Source of the DNA: Bog-950 sp046329535
GTDB lineage: Bacteria > Bacteroidota > Bacteroidia > Chitinophagales > LD1
Length of the DNA: 64,000 bases
Direction of reading: 5' to 3'
Assembly (NCBI GenBank): GCA_046329535.1
Contig: JAXLUN010000010.1
Span: 47,159-111,158, forward strand
Shown here: one piece after another, positions 42,203-51,598 of the stretch
Position numbering within the stretch: the stretch's first letter is position 1
How the letters are laid out: each line of letters starts with the position of its first letter
Translations under genes and position numbers: made by a program
The notes under the pieces: generated by a model
Seen by the model: the letters and a program-made list of their open reading frames with translations, nothing else
Told to the model about the DNA's origin: nothing
The model's database searches: none

Positions 42203-42994
42203 ATGGCTAAAAAAGAATATTTCGTTACCAAGCTCTCATTCAAAGAAGATGAAAAACGTATTAAGGACGTTTTTGCTTATGAATATGATGGAGAAACTCT
42301 TTCTGCTGGCGAAACACGCCAAAGACAATGGATGGTAAACAGAACAAACGAAGGTGCGGATATTTCCATACTTACACCTAATCCAGATAAGAAGGACAAG
42401 TGGGTTAAAGGAAAGACGTTTACCTACACCAATGACTGTTATTCTTGGGGTTCTACTTTACCGGAGAATATCACCAAGAGAAAAACATTCGTAAGTTATT
42501 ACCACAAGGATGACCAAGCCTACAGAGAGAAGTTTGAAAATGTTTTTGGCGATTTAGTGGTAAGCAAATCAGTAGAAAAGGATGATATAGATTCAGATAA
42601 CAGCGATGAATACATTAAACAACTAATACAAAAGGAATACTTGTCGGACACAACGGTTTTAGTTGTATTGGTTGGGCCAAAAACAAAATGCCGCAAGCAT
42701 GTTGACTGGGAAATTGCAGGTGCACTTAATTTAAAAGTTGGCGATAGTTACGCTGGAGTAATTGGAATTCTTTTGCCCGGTCATCCTGATTATGGTAGCG
42801 ACAAATATCACGCGGCTAACCTACCTGAACGTTTAGCGGCAAATGTAAAGTCAGGATATGCCATTTTACGGGACTGGACTGATGATAGAGTGAAAATGCA
42901 GGAATTGTTGGAGAAGGCTTTTAGTAAGCGCGGTGAATCCGAGAAGATTGTAAATAAATCAATTCCTCAAATGGATGAAGATACATGCAAATGA
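42203..42994 (+). CDS. TIR-like protein 3 with an extra N-terminal domain
   Basis: The 263-residue product has an N-terminal domain of about 90 residues (YFVTKLSFKEDEKRIKDVF, then MVNRTNEGADISILTPNP) that may be DUF3892-like. It is followed by a DUF1863-type TIR domain with KTFVSYYHKDDQAYREKFEN and a VLVVLVGPKTKCRKHVDWEI segment; Glu170 is the candidate catalytic residue. The TIR part closely resembles TIR-like protein 1, for example in the WEI box. The N-terminal domain could be a sensor or adaptor. The gene starts 10 bases after its neighbour and overlaps the next by four bases if that gene starts at 42991. Confidence 0.83.
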   Translation: MAKKEYFVTKLSFKEDEKRIKDVFAYEYDGETLSAGETRQRQWMVNRTNEGADISILTPNPDKKDKWVKGKTFTYTNDCYSWGSTLPENITKRKTFVSYYHKDDQAYREKFENVFGDLVVSKSVEKDDIDSDNSDEYIKQLIQKEYLSDTTVLVVLVGPKTKCRKHVDWEIAGALNLKVGDSYAGVIGILLPGHPDYGSDKYHAANLPERLAANVKSGYAILRDWTDDRVKMQELLEKAFSKRGESEKIVNKSIPQMDEDTCK

Positions 42995-44154
42995 AAAACA
43001 GATTAAAATACCCTCTTTCACTTTTTGTTGTTTGGCATCCTAAATTCGAAGAAGGGAAGAAAATTGCGGAAAGCCTTTATAGTATTTTTTGCAGAGATAT
43101 TGACCAACCACTTACGAGAGGGTTAGGTATTCCAGTCTACTTCCGCTCCACTTCCTTAATCCCTATAGACTCAAGCAATTCTACACGAAACGCAATCGTC
43201 TTGTTGGTAGAAGAAAACTACATGACCGATGAAGCATTCAGGGGATATACTGAATCATTGATTAAACAAGTGGATGACAATACAAGACTTTATCCGGTTG
43301 CTCTGTGCGAACAGGCTTATGGTATAGGTTGCGGATTGGACTCCCTCCAATTCATGCGTTATGCAAATGGCTATATCAATGCACATGCCGATTTCCCTTC
43401 CGCCATGAAGAAAATAAAAACTGAATTACTCCATGATTGTGCACGTTTACTGATGAATGTTCAGTCAACGTATATGGACAAGACAGGTGAAAAAATTCCA
43501 TCACCGGTGAAACTCTTTTTGAGCCACGCAAAGAAAGACGGTGAAGAAACAACGAAACGGTTTAAGCAATTTGTAGAAGGGGAAACAAAACTTGACGTGT
43601 TTTTTGACACGGTTGACATTGCTGATGGATACGAATTCGAGAAACAGATTATTGCGCATATAAAGAATGCGGCTTTAGTTGTATTCCATACAGATGAATA
43701 TTCAACGCGGGAATGGTGCAGAATTGAGGTGCTTGTGGCTAAAAGAAACAAGTGTTCTATCGTAGTTGTGCATGACATAAAGAACGGGGAGAAAAGAGCA
43801 TTCCCATATATGGGCAACACACCAACAATTGCATTACGGGAAAAAGAAGTAGAAACTTTTTTAGAGATAGTAAACCTCACTTTATACCAAGTGGTAAACA
43901 ACTTATATCAACTTGAATTGCTTAAATCATTTCAAGATGAATTTCCGATAAAGGGAACTGAGTATATTTCCATTACCTCTCCACCCGAACTGTTCAACTA
44001 CATCGACATTTTTCAAAAGAAACAGGAAGATAAACATCAACTTGTTGTTCTTTATCCTGAACCCCCACTTGGTGCGGAGGAATTAAAAATCCTGAATGAG
44101 ATTGACAAGGAAATAAAATTCATTACCCCTATTCACTTACCAACCCTTGTATAA
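42991..44154 (+). CDS. Double TIR-type protein 4
   Basis: The start at 42991 gives an ATGA overlap with the previous stop, as elsewhere in this operon; another ATG lies two codons upstream. The 387-residue product opens with a TIR-like N-terminal half (YPLSLFVVWHPKFEEGKKIA, IPVYFRSTSLIP). A complete TIR domain at about 172-300 follows, with PVKLFLSHAKKDGEETTKRF and EWCRIEVLVAKR; its catalytic-position Glu is about residue 246. The remaining 90 residues show no domain I know. Two TIR-like units in one chain suggest a scaffold or a two-step enzyme. Confidence 0.83.
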   Translation: MKNRLKYPLSLFVVWHPKFEEGKKIAESLYSIFCRDIDQPLTRGLGIPVYFRSTSLIPIDSSNSTRNAIVLLVEENYMTDEAFRGYTESLIKQVDDNTRLYPVALCEQAYGIGCGLDSLQFMRYANGYINAHADFPSAMKKIKTELLHDCARLLMNVQSTYMDKTGEKIPSPVKLFLSHAKKDGEETTKRFKQFVEGETKLDVFFDTVDIADGYEFEKQIIAHIKNAALVVFHTDEYSTREWCRIEVLVAKRNKCSIVVVHDIKNGEKRAFPYMGNTPTIALREKEVETFLEIVNLTLYQVVNNLYQLELLKSFQDEFPIKGTEYISITSPPELFNYIDIFQKKQEDKHQLVVLYPEPPLGAEELKILNEIDKEIKFITPIHLPTLV

Positions 44155-44155
44155 A

Positions 44156-45118
44156 ATGGAGACAGAGAAAAACATTTCGGGCATATCAGAAAACTTAGCA
44201 GAGTCAATATCTGAACATAGTGACAAAGAGATTCAAAAGAACTTGGGAATCTTATCCGGCAAACGGGTTGCTATTTCTGTTTCTATAAGCGAAGAGTTAG
44301 AACAGTTAGGATTATCTAATCATCATCTTAAGGACATAACGATAGAGACGGCCAGGTATTTAATAGTGAATGGAGCTACTTTGCTTTATGGTGGAGATTT
44401 ACGGAATGACGGTTACACGAGGCTTTTTGCGGAACTCTCTTACCAGTATAAATTTCTTAGTGACAGAAAATTTCGATTCGTAAATTATTTCCCTTTTCCT
44501 AACTCAAAAAATGTTTCTCTTAAGGATAAAGCCGACTTCGTAAAGCAACAGGTCTTTCCAAGAATTTTGGATGTTCCAAAACATCTTGGTGATGTAGATA
44601 CGGATAAAAAATTTGACCCGTTCAAAAATTGCAACGACAGATTTATCTTCTCTGAATGTTTTTCGGATATGAGGATAACGATGGCTAAAGAAAGTGATGC
44701 AAGAATTTTAGTGGGCGGAAAACAAAAAGGATACTTAGGATATATCCCTGGAATCGTTGAGGAAGCGTTTCAATCATTACAGGCCAACCGACCAATTTAT
44801 TTATTGGGTGGTTTTGGAGGTGCAGCAAAATCCCTCATTAAAGTAATATCAGGTGATAGACCGAAAGAACTAACCAATGAATTTCAGTTTGATACCGAAT
44901 TTTTAATGGAGTTCAGAAAATATTGTGAGGGTAAATCGATAATAAATCTTGACTACGATTATTTGGTCAAGTTTTTTCAGGAACATAACATTGATTCAAT
45001 TTCAAAGCATAACGGGCTTTCTGTTGAGGAGAACCAAATCCTATTCGAGAGCCAAAATATTCACGAGTTAGTGTTCTTAATTGTGAAGGGGTTAAAGAAC
45101 ATTTCAAGCAATAACTAA
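44156..45118 (+). CDS. SLOG-domain nucleotide-sensor protein
   Basis: The ATG at 44156 is one base past the previous stop, giving a 320-residue product. After about 35 polar residues it has a Rossmann-like SLOG core: GKRVAISVSISEELEQLGL, a TLLYGGDLRNDGYTRL loop, an ARILVGGKQKGYLGYIPGIV loop and RPIYLLGGFGGAAKS. SLOG domains in Thoeris ThsA bind the cyclic ADP-ribose-type signal made by TIR proteins. Here it is not fused to SIR2 and has only a short helical C-terminal region. It is therefore probably a sensor that must act through a partner. The next gene, one base later, is hsdR. Confidence 0.82.
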   Translation: METEKNISGISENLAESISEHSDKEIQKNLGILSGKRVAISVSISEELEQLGLSNHHLKDITIETARYLIVNGATLLYGGDLRNDGYTRLFAELSYQYKFLSDRKFRFVNYFPFPNSKNVSLKDKADFVKQQVFPRILDVPKHLGDVDTDKKFDPFKNCNDRFIFSECFSDMRITMAKESDARILVGGKQKGYLGYIPGIVEEAFQSLQANRPIYLLGGFGGAAKSLIKVISGDRPKELTNEFQFDTEFLMEFRKYCEGKSIINLDYDYLVKFFQEHNIDSISKHNGLSVEENQILFESQNIHELVFLIVKGLKNISSNN

Positions 45119-45119
45119 A

Positions 45120-48100
45120 ATGGAAACACCGTCATTTCAAGAAGACCATATCAGTCAGATACCTGCTTTACAGTTGTTGCAAAAGTTGGGTTACAAATAT
45201 CTTAGCCCCGATGAAGCGTTGGAGTTAAGAGGCAACAAAACCAGCAATGTGGTTTTGGAGAAAGTGCTACGGAATCAATTGAAGGAAATCAACAGCATTC
45301 GAGTAAGCTCTACCAAAACATCCTTCTTTACCGATGCAAATATAGAAGCCGGAATTTTGGCGCTCAAGGACTTGCCCATGAACGAGGGTTACATAGCTGC
45401 ATGCGAGGTAGCTTACAACCGTATCACTCTCGGTAAAGATTTGGAGCAAAGCATAGATGGCGATAAAAAGAGTTTCACGCTACAATACATTGACTGGAAG
45501 AACATGGACAACAATGTTTTCCATGTGACGGAGGAATACAGCGTGATGCGCAGCACCCGCAAAGAGAATTACGGGCCCGACCTTGTGCTTTTCTTCAACG
45601 TTATTCCAGTGTGTTTGATAGAGTGTAAGCGACCGGATATGAAAGAGCCGTTGGCGCAGGCAATCAGTCAGCACTTGCGAAACCAGCAAGACGATGGCAT
45701 TCGCAGCTTGTATGTGTATGCACAAAGTGTTTTGAGCTTGGCTACCGATACCGCGAAATATGCTACCAACGGAACAACCGAAGAGTTTTGGGCAATATGG
45801 GATGAGAAGTTCGAGACTAAAGAACAGGAGAAGCAATACAAAGACTCTTTGCTGCATCTCAAGAACCAGCCGCTAAGCATAGAGCAGAAAAGTAAATTGT
45901 TTGCAGACCGGTTCCGTTATGTTCGTTCACATTTCGATGCTCTGGAAAATGAAACCATAGAGCCGACAAAACAGGACGAGTATCTCTACAACTTGTGCCG
46001 GCCTGAACGGCTGATGGATTTAATGTTCAATTTCATTCTGTTCGATAACGGAGAAAAGAAGATTGCCCGGTATCAGCAATACTTCGCCATTAAAAAATCT
46101 ATCCAACGAATACTGCACATCGAGAATGGCAAGCGGAAGGGCGGAGTCGTATGGCATACACAAGGCAGCGGAAAATCTTTAACGATGGTGATGTTGGCGC
46201 AAGCCATTGCGCTGGAGAAATCAATCCGTAATCCGAAAATAATTTTAGTGACTGACCGCATAGATTTAGATGACCAAATAACCGGCACATTTAGAAAGTG
46301 CGGAATGTTTGTGGAGAACGCCACCACCGGTCAGCGCCTTGTTGAGTTGATGGAGAGTAAGAGCGATGCAGTAGTTACTACGGTCATCAATAAATTTGAA
46401 GCCGCGGTTAAGAAAATCACCAAGCCCTTAGAGAGTCACGATATTTTTGTGTTGGTAGATGAAGGCCACCGAACACAACACGGCACGTTTAATATCGAAA
46501 TGCAGAAAACATTACCCAATGCCTGTTTCATCGCCTTCACTGGAACCCCGCTTTTCAAGAAAGATAAAAGCACTGCCGTAAAGTTTGGTGGTATGATAGA
46601 TGCTTACACCGTTGACCAGGCGGTTAAGGACAAAGCAGTGGTGCCGTTGTTATATGAAGGAAGGTTCGCTAAGCAGAAAGTGCATGAGAAACCGATAGAT
46701 GAATTCTTCAGCAACATATCGGAGCCGCTCAACGATTACCAGAAAGCGGACTTGAAGAAGAAGTTTTCGAGAGCCGACCAACTGAATGTTGCCGAACAAA
46801 AGATTTACGCCATCTGTTGGGACATCAGTTTTCATTACCGCGATAATTTTCAAGGTAGAACTCCTTTCAAGGGACAATTAGTTACACAGAGCAAGGATGC
46901 CGCTGTTAAATACAAAAACTTCTTGGACGAAATTGGAATTGTGAGCACCGAACTTTTGATTTCGCCACCAGACGAACGGGAAGGTGAAGACAGCGCTTAT
47001 GCTGAGTCAACGGATAAGGTGAAGCAGTTTTGGAAGAAGATGATGGATGAACACGGCACTCCGAAAAAGTATCAGAACAATATCATCAACCGGTTCAAGA
47101 AATCGGACAAGCCCGAAATAATAATTGTAGTAGATAAACTCCTTACCGGTTTCGATGAACCGAAGAACACAGTGCTTTACCTTACCCGTAATTTACAGGG
47201 ACATACCTTATTACAAGCTATTGCCAGAGTAAACCGCGTTTTTCCTGATAAGGATTACGGATACATCATTGACTATTACGGAGTGATTGAAAAATTAGAT
47301 GAAGCGTTGGAGATGTATTCTTCATTTGAGGATTTTGACAATGATGATTTGGTTGGCACACTCACCAATATCAATGAAGAAATTAAAAAGTTGCCACAGA
47401 AATATTCGGAGCTATGGGATATTTTCAAAGAGGTTGTAAATAAACGCGATGCAGAAGCGTATCAACTCCTTTTAAAAGACGAAGCCAAACGTGCAGAGTT
47501 TTATGATAAGCTGGCCTCGTTCGCCAAGATTTTGAAACTGGCATTTTCATCTATTGACTTTCATAAAAATACAGAGGAGAAAACCATCAAGCGCTACAAA
47601 GATGATTTGGCTTTTTTCGTCAAACTAAGAACGGCAGTTTTACAACGATACTCGGATGTAGTTGATTACAAACAATACGAGGGACAAATTCAAAAACTGA
47701 TTGACACGCATATTCAAACGGAGGGAGTAGAAACGATTACTGAACTGGTGAACATTTTTGACAAAGAAAAATTTCAGCAGGAAGTAGAGAACACGACCGG
47801 TAAAGCAGCGAAGGCAGATAAAATTGCAAGCCGCACGGCAAAGCATATCACGGAGAAGATGGATGAAGACCCCGCCTTCTATAAGAAGTTTTCGGAAATG
47901 CTGAAAGATGCCATAGCCGATTATGAGGCCAAACGAATAAACGAGGCACAGTATCTGAACAAGGTGCAGGAGATTATGGATTCCGTTTTGTCGCACACTG
48001 ATTCAGATGTTCCGTCATCGTTACAAAATGCAGATGTGGCGAAAGCTTTTTATGGAATTACAGAGGAAGAGTTGCGAGAAAAATTCGGTGATGCGGAAAC

Positions 48101-48332
48101 ACGTAAACAGATTTCGGCTAACACTGCACTGGCGATAGATGAAATTATTTTAAAGCTCGTGAAGGTGAACTGGCAGAATGAAGTAGATGTTCCTAAAAAG
48201 ATGATACACCAGATTGGTGACTATTTGATTGATGAAGTAAGGGACAAATACAATCTTCAAATGAGCTTTGAAGAGATAGACAAGGTTGCAGACCGTTGTG
48301 TAGCTGTTGCCAAAATCCGTTACAAGAAATGA
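45120..48332 (+). CDS. hsdR: Type I restriction endonuclease subunit HsdR
   Basis: The 1070-residue motor/nuclease subunit has the PD-(D/E)xK nuclease landmarks GPDLVLFFNVIPVCLIECK (near residues 150-167), Walker A TQGSGKS near residue 347 and the helicase box LVDEGHRTQ near 446. A helicase domain 2 carries TGFDEPKNTVLY and QAIARVNR. A helical C-terminal part, from about 770 on, presumably binds the methylase. The length is normal and no disabling change is seen. It begins one base after the SLOG stop, so the TIR/SLOG block sits inside the restriction operon. Confidence 0.96.
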   Translation: METPSFQEDHISQIPALQLLQKLGYKYLSPDEALELRGNKTSNVVLEKVLRNQLKEINSIRVSSTKTSFFTDANIEAGILALKDLPMNEGYIAACEVAYNRITLGKDLEQSIDGDKKSFTLQYIDWKNMDNNVFHVTEEYSVMRSTRKENYGPDLVLFFNVIPVCLIECKRPDMKEPLAQAISQHLRNQQDDGIRSLYVYAQSVLSLATDTAKYATNGTTEEFWAIWDEKFETKEQEKQYKDSLLHLKNQPLSIEQKSKLFADRFRYVRSHFDALENETIEPTKQDEYLYNLCRPERLMDLMFNFILFDNGEKKIARYQQYFAIKKSIQRILHIENGKRKGGVVWHTQGSGKSLTMVMLAQAIALEKSIRNPKIILVTDRIDLDDQITGTFRKCGMFVENATTGQRLVELMESKSDAVVTTVINKFEAAVKKITKPLESHDIFVLVDEGHRTQHGTFNIEMQKTLPNACFIAFTGTPLFKKDKSTAVKFGGMIDAYTVDQAVKDKAVVPLLYEGRFAKQKVHEKPIDEFFSNISEPLNDYQKADLKKKFSRADQLNVAEQKIYAICWDISFHYRDNFQGRTPFKGQLVTQSKDAAVKYKNFLDEIGIVSTELLISPPDEREGEDSAYAESTDKVKQFWKKMMDEHGTPKKYQNNIINRFKKSDKPEIIIVVDKLLTGFDEPKNTVLYLTRNLQGHTLLQAIARVNRVFPDKDYGYIIDYYGVIEKLDEALEMYSSFEDFDNDDLVGTLTNINEEIKKLPQKYSELWDIFKEVVNKRDAEAYQLLLKDEAKRAEFYDKLASFAKILKLAFSSIDFHKNTEEKTIKRYKDDLAFFVKLRTAVLQRYSDVVDYKQYEGQIQKLIDTHIQTEGVETITELVNIFDKEKFQQEVENTTGKAAKADKIASRTAKHITEKMDEDPAFYKKFSEMLKDAIADYEAKRINEAQYLNKVQEIMDSVLSHTDSDVPSSLQNADVAKAFYGITEEELREKFGDAETRKQISANTALAIDEIILKLVKVNWQNEVDVPKKMIHQIGDYLIDEVRDKYNLQMSFEEIDKVADRCVAVAKIRYKK

Positions 48333-49024
48333 AAGAGTCAATTCAATTCGGTTCGCGGAAAATTGATTTCCGTTTGGAATATAGCGAGCGAAAATCATTG
48401 GGGATTACAGTTATGCCTAACTTTAGTGTTTTGGTGAAAGCTCCGATTGATACACCAATTGAAAAAGTAAAAGAGAGGTTACGGAACAAGGCTCCGTGGA
48501 TTATCAAGCAGCAAAGTTTCTTTCTCTCTTTCTATCCGAAAACACCTTCACGAAAATATGTTTCAGGTGAATCACATTTATATCTCGGCAGACAATACCG
48601 GTTAAAGATTTTGCAGGGCAAACAGGAATCTGTAAAACTGAGGGGTCAGTTTATCGAAGTGGTAACAAGTGACAAATCGAGGGCAAAGCAATTATTGCAT
48701 GACTGGTATTTACTGAATGCGAAAGCGAAATTTTTCGCCATCGCAGCAACACTTATTGCGCAATTCAAACGTCACAAAGTTGAGCCCACCAATATTGTCC
48801 TACGAGAAATGGCTACGCGTTGGGGAAGCTGCACACCTAAAGGAAAAATTATTCTGAATCCCGAACTGATTAAAGCTCCCAAAGGTTGTATTGAGTATGT
48901 CATCATTCATGAACTCTGCCACCTTATTCATCACGACCACACGCAAAAGTTTATAGACCTGCAAACGAAGGAGATGCCCGATTGGGAAAAATGGAAAATG
49001 AAATTAGAGAAATTGCTTGCGTGA
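48329..49024 (+). CDS. YgjP-like metal-dependent hydrolase (M48 type)
   Basis: The ATG at 48329 overlaps the hsdR stop in an ATGA and begins MKESIQFGSRKIDFRLEYS, giving a 231-residue product. The zinc motif is HELCHLIHHDH, with His194, Glu195, His198 and a third ligand downstream. It is preceded by the family segment MATRWGSCTPKGKIILNPEL. This is the YgjP/WLM-type metalloprotease fold that is often encoded beside type I restriction genes. Whether it processes a subunit is unknown. Eighty-four bases separate it from the next gene. Confidence 0.9.
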   Translation: MKESIQFGSRKIDFRLEYSERKSLGITVMPNFSVLVKAPIDTPIEKVKERLRNKAPWIIKQQSFFLSFYPKTPSRKYVSGESHLYLGRQYRLKILQGKQESVKLRGQFIEVVTSDKSRAKQLLHDWYLLNAKAKFFAIAATLIAQFKRHKVEPTNIVLREMATRWGSCTPKGKIILNPELIKAPKGCIEYVIIHELCHLIHHDHTQKFIDLQTKEMPDWEKWKMKLEKLLA

Positions 49025-49108
49025 TATACCATGTTGGCATTTTGCAATAACCAAGATACATGATACCTGGCAAATCATCCTTTGTTTATCTGCGGCTAAT
49101 TTTACGTC

Positions 49109-50584
49109 ATGACAAAGCATATACTTTCAAAATCAACCTTCCTTCGTGGCTGCAACTGTAAGAAGAGTTTGTGGCTGTATAAGAACCGGAGGGATTCAAT
49201 TCCACCCACACCAGCAGGGCAACAATTTATCTTTGACCAAGGTCACGAGGTGGGCAAGTTAGCTCAGCGTTTATATCCTGGCGGCATTGATGCAAGTCCG
49301 GCAACACCATTCAACTATCAGCCCGCAATTGAACTCACCAAGAAACTTATTGCCGAAGGCAGACCGGTGATTTATGAAGCCGCCTTTCAGTATGATGGTG
49401 TTCTCGCAGCTCTCGATATTCTGGTGATGAAGGATGATGGTTATCACGCTTACGAAGTAAAGTCCTCCACTAAGGTGCACGATATAAACATCACCGATGC
49501 AGCGCTGCAATTTTGGGTAATGACCAAGTGTGGTATAGAGTTGAAAGATATGTCGATGATACACATCAACAACGAATACGAACGTCAAGGGGAAATAGAA
49601 CCTGAGAAGCTATTCAAAACCGAATCGGTTTATTACCTCGTGTTGGCGTTGCAAGATGAAATCACCGAAAAAGTGAGCGAGTTGAAGAAAGTGGCAACCG
49701 GTGACACTTACCCTGAAATTCTAATCGGCAAACAATGCACCGACCCATACACTTGTGATTTCAAAGCTCACTGTTGGAAGGATGTTCCAGATGAATCTAT
49801 ACTTGATTTTACCGGATATAAAAAGGAAGAGCGGTTCAGTCAGTATCACTCAGGGGTGAGGAAGATTTCAGAGGTAAAGGATTGGCAGCAACTCAAACCT
49901 CCATACAACTTCGTTGTGGAGAGCCACATCAATAAAGGCATCTATCTGGATGCTCCACCGGTTAAGGAATTTCTTGACGGCATGGTGTATCCACTTCACT
50001 TTCTCGATTTCGAGACGGTGCGGTTTGCGGTTCCCAAATTCCAGCACTCCTATCCATACGAACAGACACCTTTCCAATATTCACTTCACACACTCGAAAG
50101 CGAAACCGGTCAACTGATAAGCCGTCCATATCTTGCCGAGCCCGATAAAGATTTCAGGGAGGACTTTTTGGTTTCTCTATTACGAGACTTAGGAACACAC
50201 GGGACGATACTCGTTTGGAATATCGGCTTCGAGCGTTCCAAGATGAACAACCTGTCATTTCTATTTCCTCAATACGAATCACAAATCAACGCGGCAATCG
50301 AGCGAATGGTTGACCTCGCCACTCCGTTTCAAAAGAAGTGGTTCTATCACTATCTGTTCTCTTGCTCATACAGCATCAAACAGGTGTTGCCGGTAGTCGC
50401 GCCCACACTTAGCTATAAGAGTCTTGATGTGAATAACGGTGACGATGCCAGCATTCTCTTTATGCAGATGATGGCCGAACCTGGTAAAGATTGGTCAACT
50501 GAAAGAATGCACCTCTTAGAGTATTGCGGATTGGATACCTATGCGATGGTGGTGATTCACCGGTTTCTGCATACACTGGTTTAG
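49109..50584 (+). CDS. DUF2779 protein: Cas4-like nuclease plus DEDD exonuclease-like domain
   Basis: The 491-residue product begins SKSTFLRGCNCKKSLWLYKN. A PD-(D/E)xK segment with YEVKSSTKV follows, with four Cys (CTDPYTCDFKAHC at about 212-223) fitting the Cas4/AddB-type iron-sulphur nuclease fold. The C-terminal half is a DUF2779 RNase H-like domain with LDFETVRFAVP, VWNIGFERSKM and YCGLDTYAMV, recalling a DEDD exonuclease. Such proteins are frequent in defence islands, and the role is not established. It is probably the last gene of the restriction/TIR operon. Confidence 0.85.
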   Translation: MTKHILSKSTFLRGCNCKKSLWLYKNRRDSIPPTPAGQQFIFDQGHEVGKLAQRLYPGGIDASPATPFNYQPAIELTKKLIAEGRPVIYEAAFQYDGVLAALDILVMKDDGYHAYEVKSSTKVHDINITDAALQFWVMTKCGIELKDMSMIHINNEYERQGEIEPEKLFKTESVYYLVLALQDEITEKVSELKKVATGDTYPEILIGKQCTDPYTCDFKAHCWKDVPDESILDFTGYKKEERFSQYHSGVRKISEVKDWQQLKPPYNFVVESHINKGIYLDAPPVKEFLDGMVYPLHFLDFETVRFAVPKFQHSYPYEQTPFQYSLHTLESETGQLISRPYLAEPDKDFREDFLVSLLRDLGTHGTILVWNIGFERSKMNNLSFLFPQYESQINAAIERMVDLATPFQKKWFYHYLFSCSYSIKQVLPVVAPTLSYKSLDVNNGDDASILFMQMMAEPGKDWSTERMHLLEYCGLDTYAMVVIHRFLHTLV

Positions 50585-50616
50585 TAAGTTCATGTTAAAC
50601 ATGCTCTTGTTGTCAT

Positions 50617-51039
50617 TTAATCGTATTCCCAGGGGTGGTCGAACTCCAAACTATACTCCCGAAGGTATTCAAACTCAATGGTAATGTCGAATAAAAAGGG
50701 CTTGGTAGTATCAGTGTTTAAGATGACCACTCCATCATTGTCAAAATTGTAATAGGAAGTCTGATGTGGAAACATTTGCTTACAGCACACATGCGTAAAT
50801 GTCGTGTATTCCGGTATGGAAGAGGGATATTCTTCTATCTTCGGGTATCCTGCTCTCTTCATCAATTTACTTGAATACGCAAGTGCCTCGCTTCTCCTTT
50901 CCATGATTGGACCGTCCTTGAAAATATTGTAACAAAGCGCGTTGAGGTGAGGTTCCTGACCCTTGCGTTTCAGGAAATGTGATTCAATGACCACATAGAA
51001 AGGAAGATTGTCTTCCTGTTTTACTTCAGTCTGTTCCAT
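50617..51039 (-). CDS. Hypothetical protein, distantly related to the gene at 51885-52262
   Basis: The start at 51039 gives 140 residues (MEQTEVKQEDNLPFYVVIES). It shares with the 51885-52262 product the layout of an early Y-V/L-V-E strand followed by a R-x-x-EAL-x-Y helix (MERRSEALAYSSKLMKRAGY versus VSRQEALDYAISQLKKF). No named domain was recognised. It is convergent with the DUF2779 gene and has no signal peptide. Confidence 0.65.
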   Translation of the reverse strand: MEQTEVKQEDNLPFYVVIESHFLKRKGQEPHLNALCYNIFKDGPIMERRSEALAYSSKLMKRAGYPKIEEYPSSIPEYTTFTHVCCKQMFPHQTSYYNFDNDGVVILNTDTTKPFLFDITIEFEYLREYSLEFDHPWEYD

Positions 51040-51154
51040 ATAATTATCTTGGGTTTTATCGGTTACTACCTGCAACCGACCCGTTGTTAGAATAGCAGAA
51101 CCGGACGACACCGTGTATTCTTTACCGGAAATAAATTTCGCGGGTGCGTTACAA

Positions 51155-51481
51155 CTACCTTATAAGGTCAGGGTGGCAGATGATGCAGTCACCGAAAATG
51201 AAATCGGTCTCCCCATAGTAACGCATCCACTCAAATGTAGCGAGGACATTCAGCGGAGGTGAAATCAGCTTGCCCTCTTCGTGCACCACGAGAAGCCGGT
51301 CATCCAGTCCTTCTTTTTCCAACGGAACAATCTCTATCCGCCCACCCACCGCACGCTGCATTTCTTCAAGGGTGAAGTAGCGACCGTTGGCCGGCTTAAC
51401 CCTGGTGACAGAGAATTCTGTGGTATATAAAAGTGCGGGTAGGTGGCTCTGTTCTTTGCTTCGCTTGTTGTTATCTGACAT
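51155..51481 (-). CDS. DUF3846-domain protein
   Basis: The 108-residue product carries VKPANGRYFTLEEMQRAVGG, then RIEIVPLEKEG and LLVVHEEGKLISPPLNVLATF, ending with FGDCIICHPDLIR. This matches the DUF3846 pattern known from plasmids and conjugative elements, of unknown function. It is divergent from the small gene at 51599. Confidence 0.85.
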   Translation of the reverse strand: MSDNNKRSKEQSHLPALLYTTEFSVTRVKPANGRYFTLEEMQRAVGGRIEIVPLEKEGLDDRLLVVHEEGKLISPPLNVLATFEWMRYYGETDFIFGDCIICHPDLIR

Positions 51482-51598
51482 TACTTTACGTCCGGCACTT
51501 GTTTATAAATGCCGTTCACAGCGAGTTTAGAAGAAGCGTCCGACAGGGAAGCAGAGTTATATTTTTTCATTGGCCTGTGTTCAACTAAATTCGTCAAC

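Noticed and set aside
41095..45118. Classical Thoeris system
   Set aside because: TIR and SLOG parts are present, but no SIR2-SLOG ThsA and no Macro-TM effector is encoded in the block.
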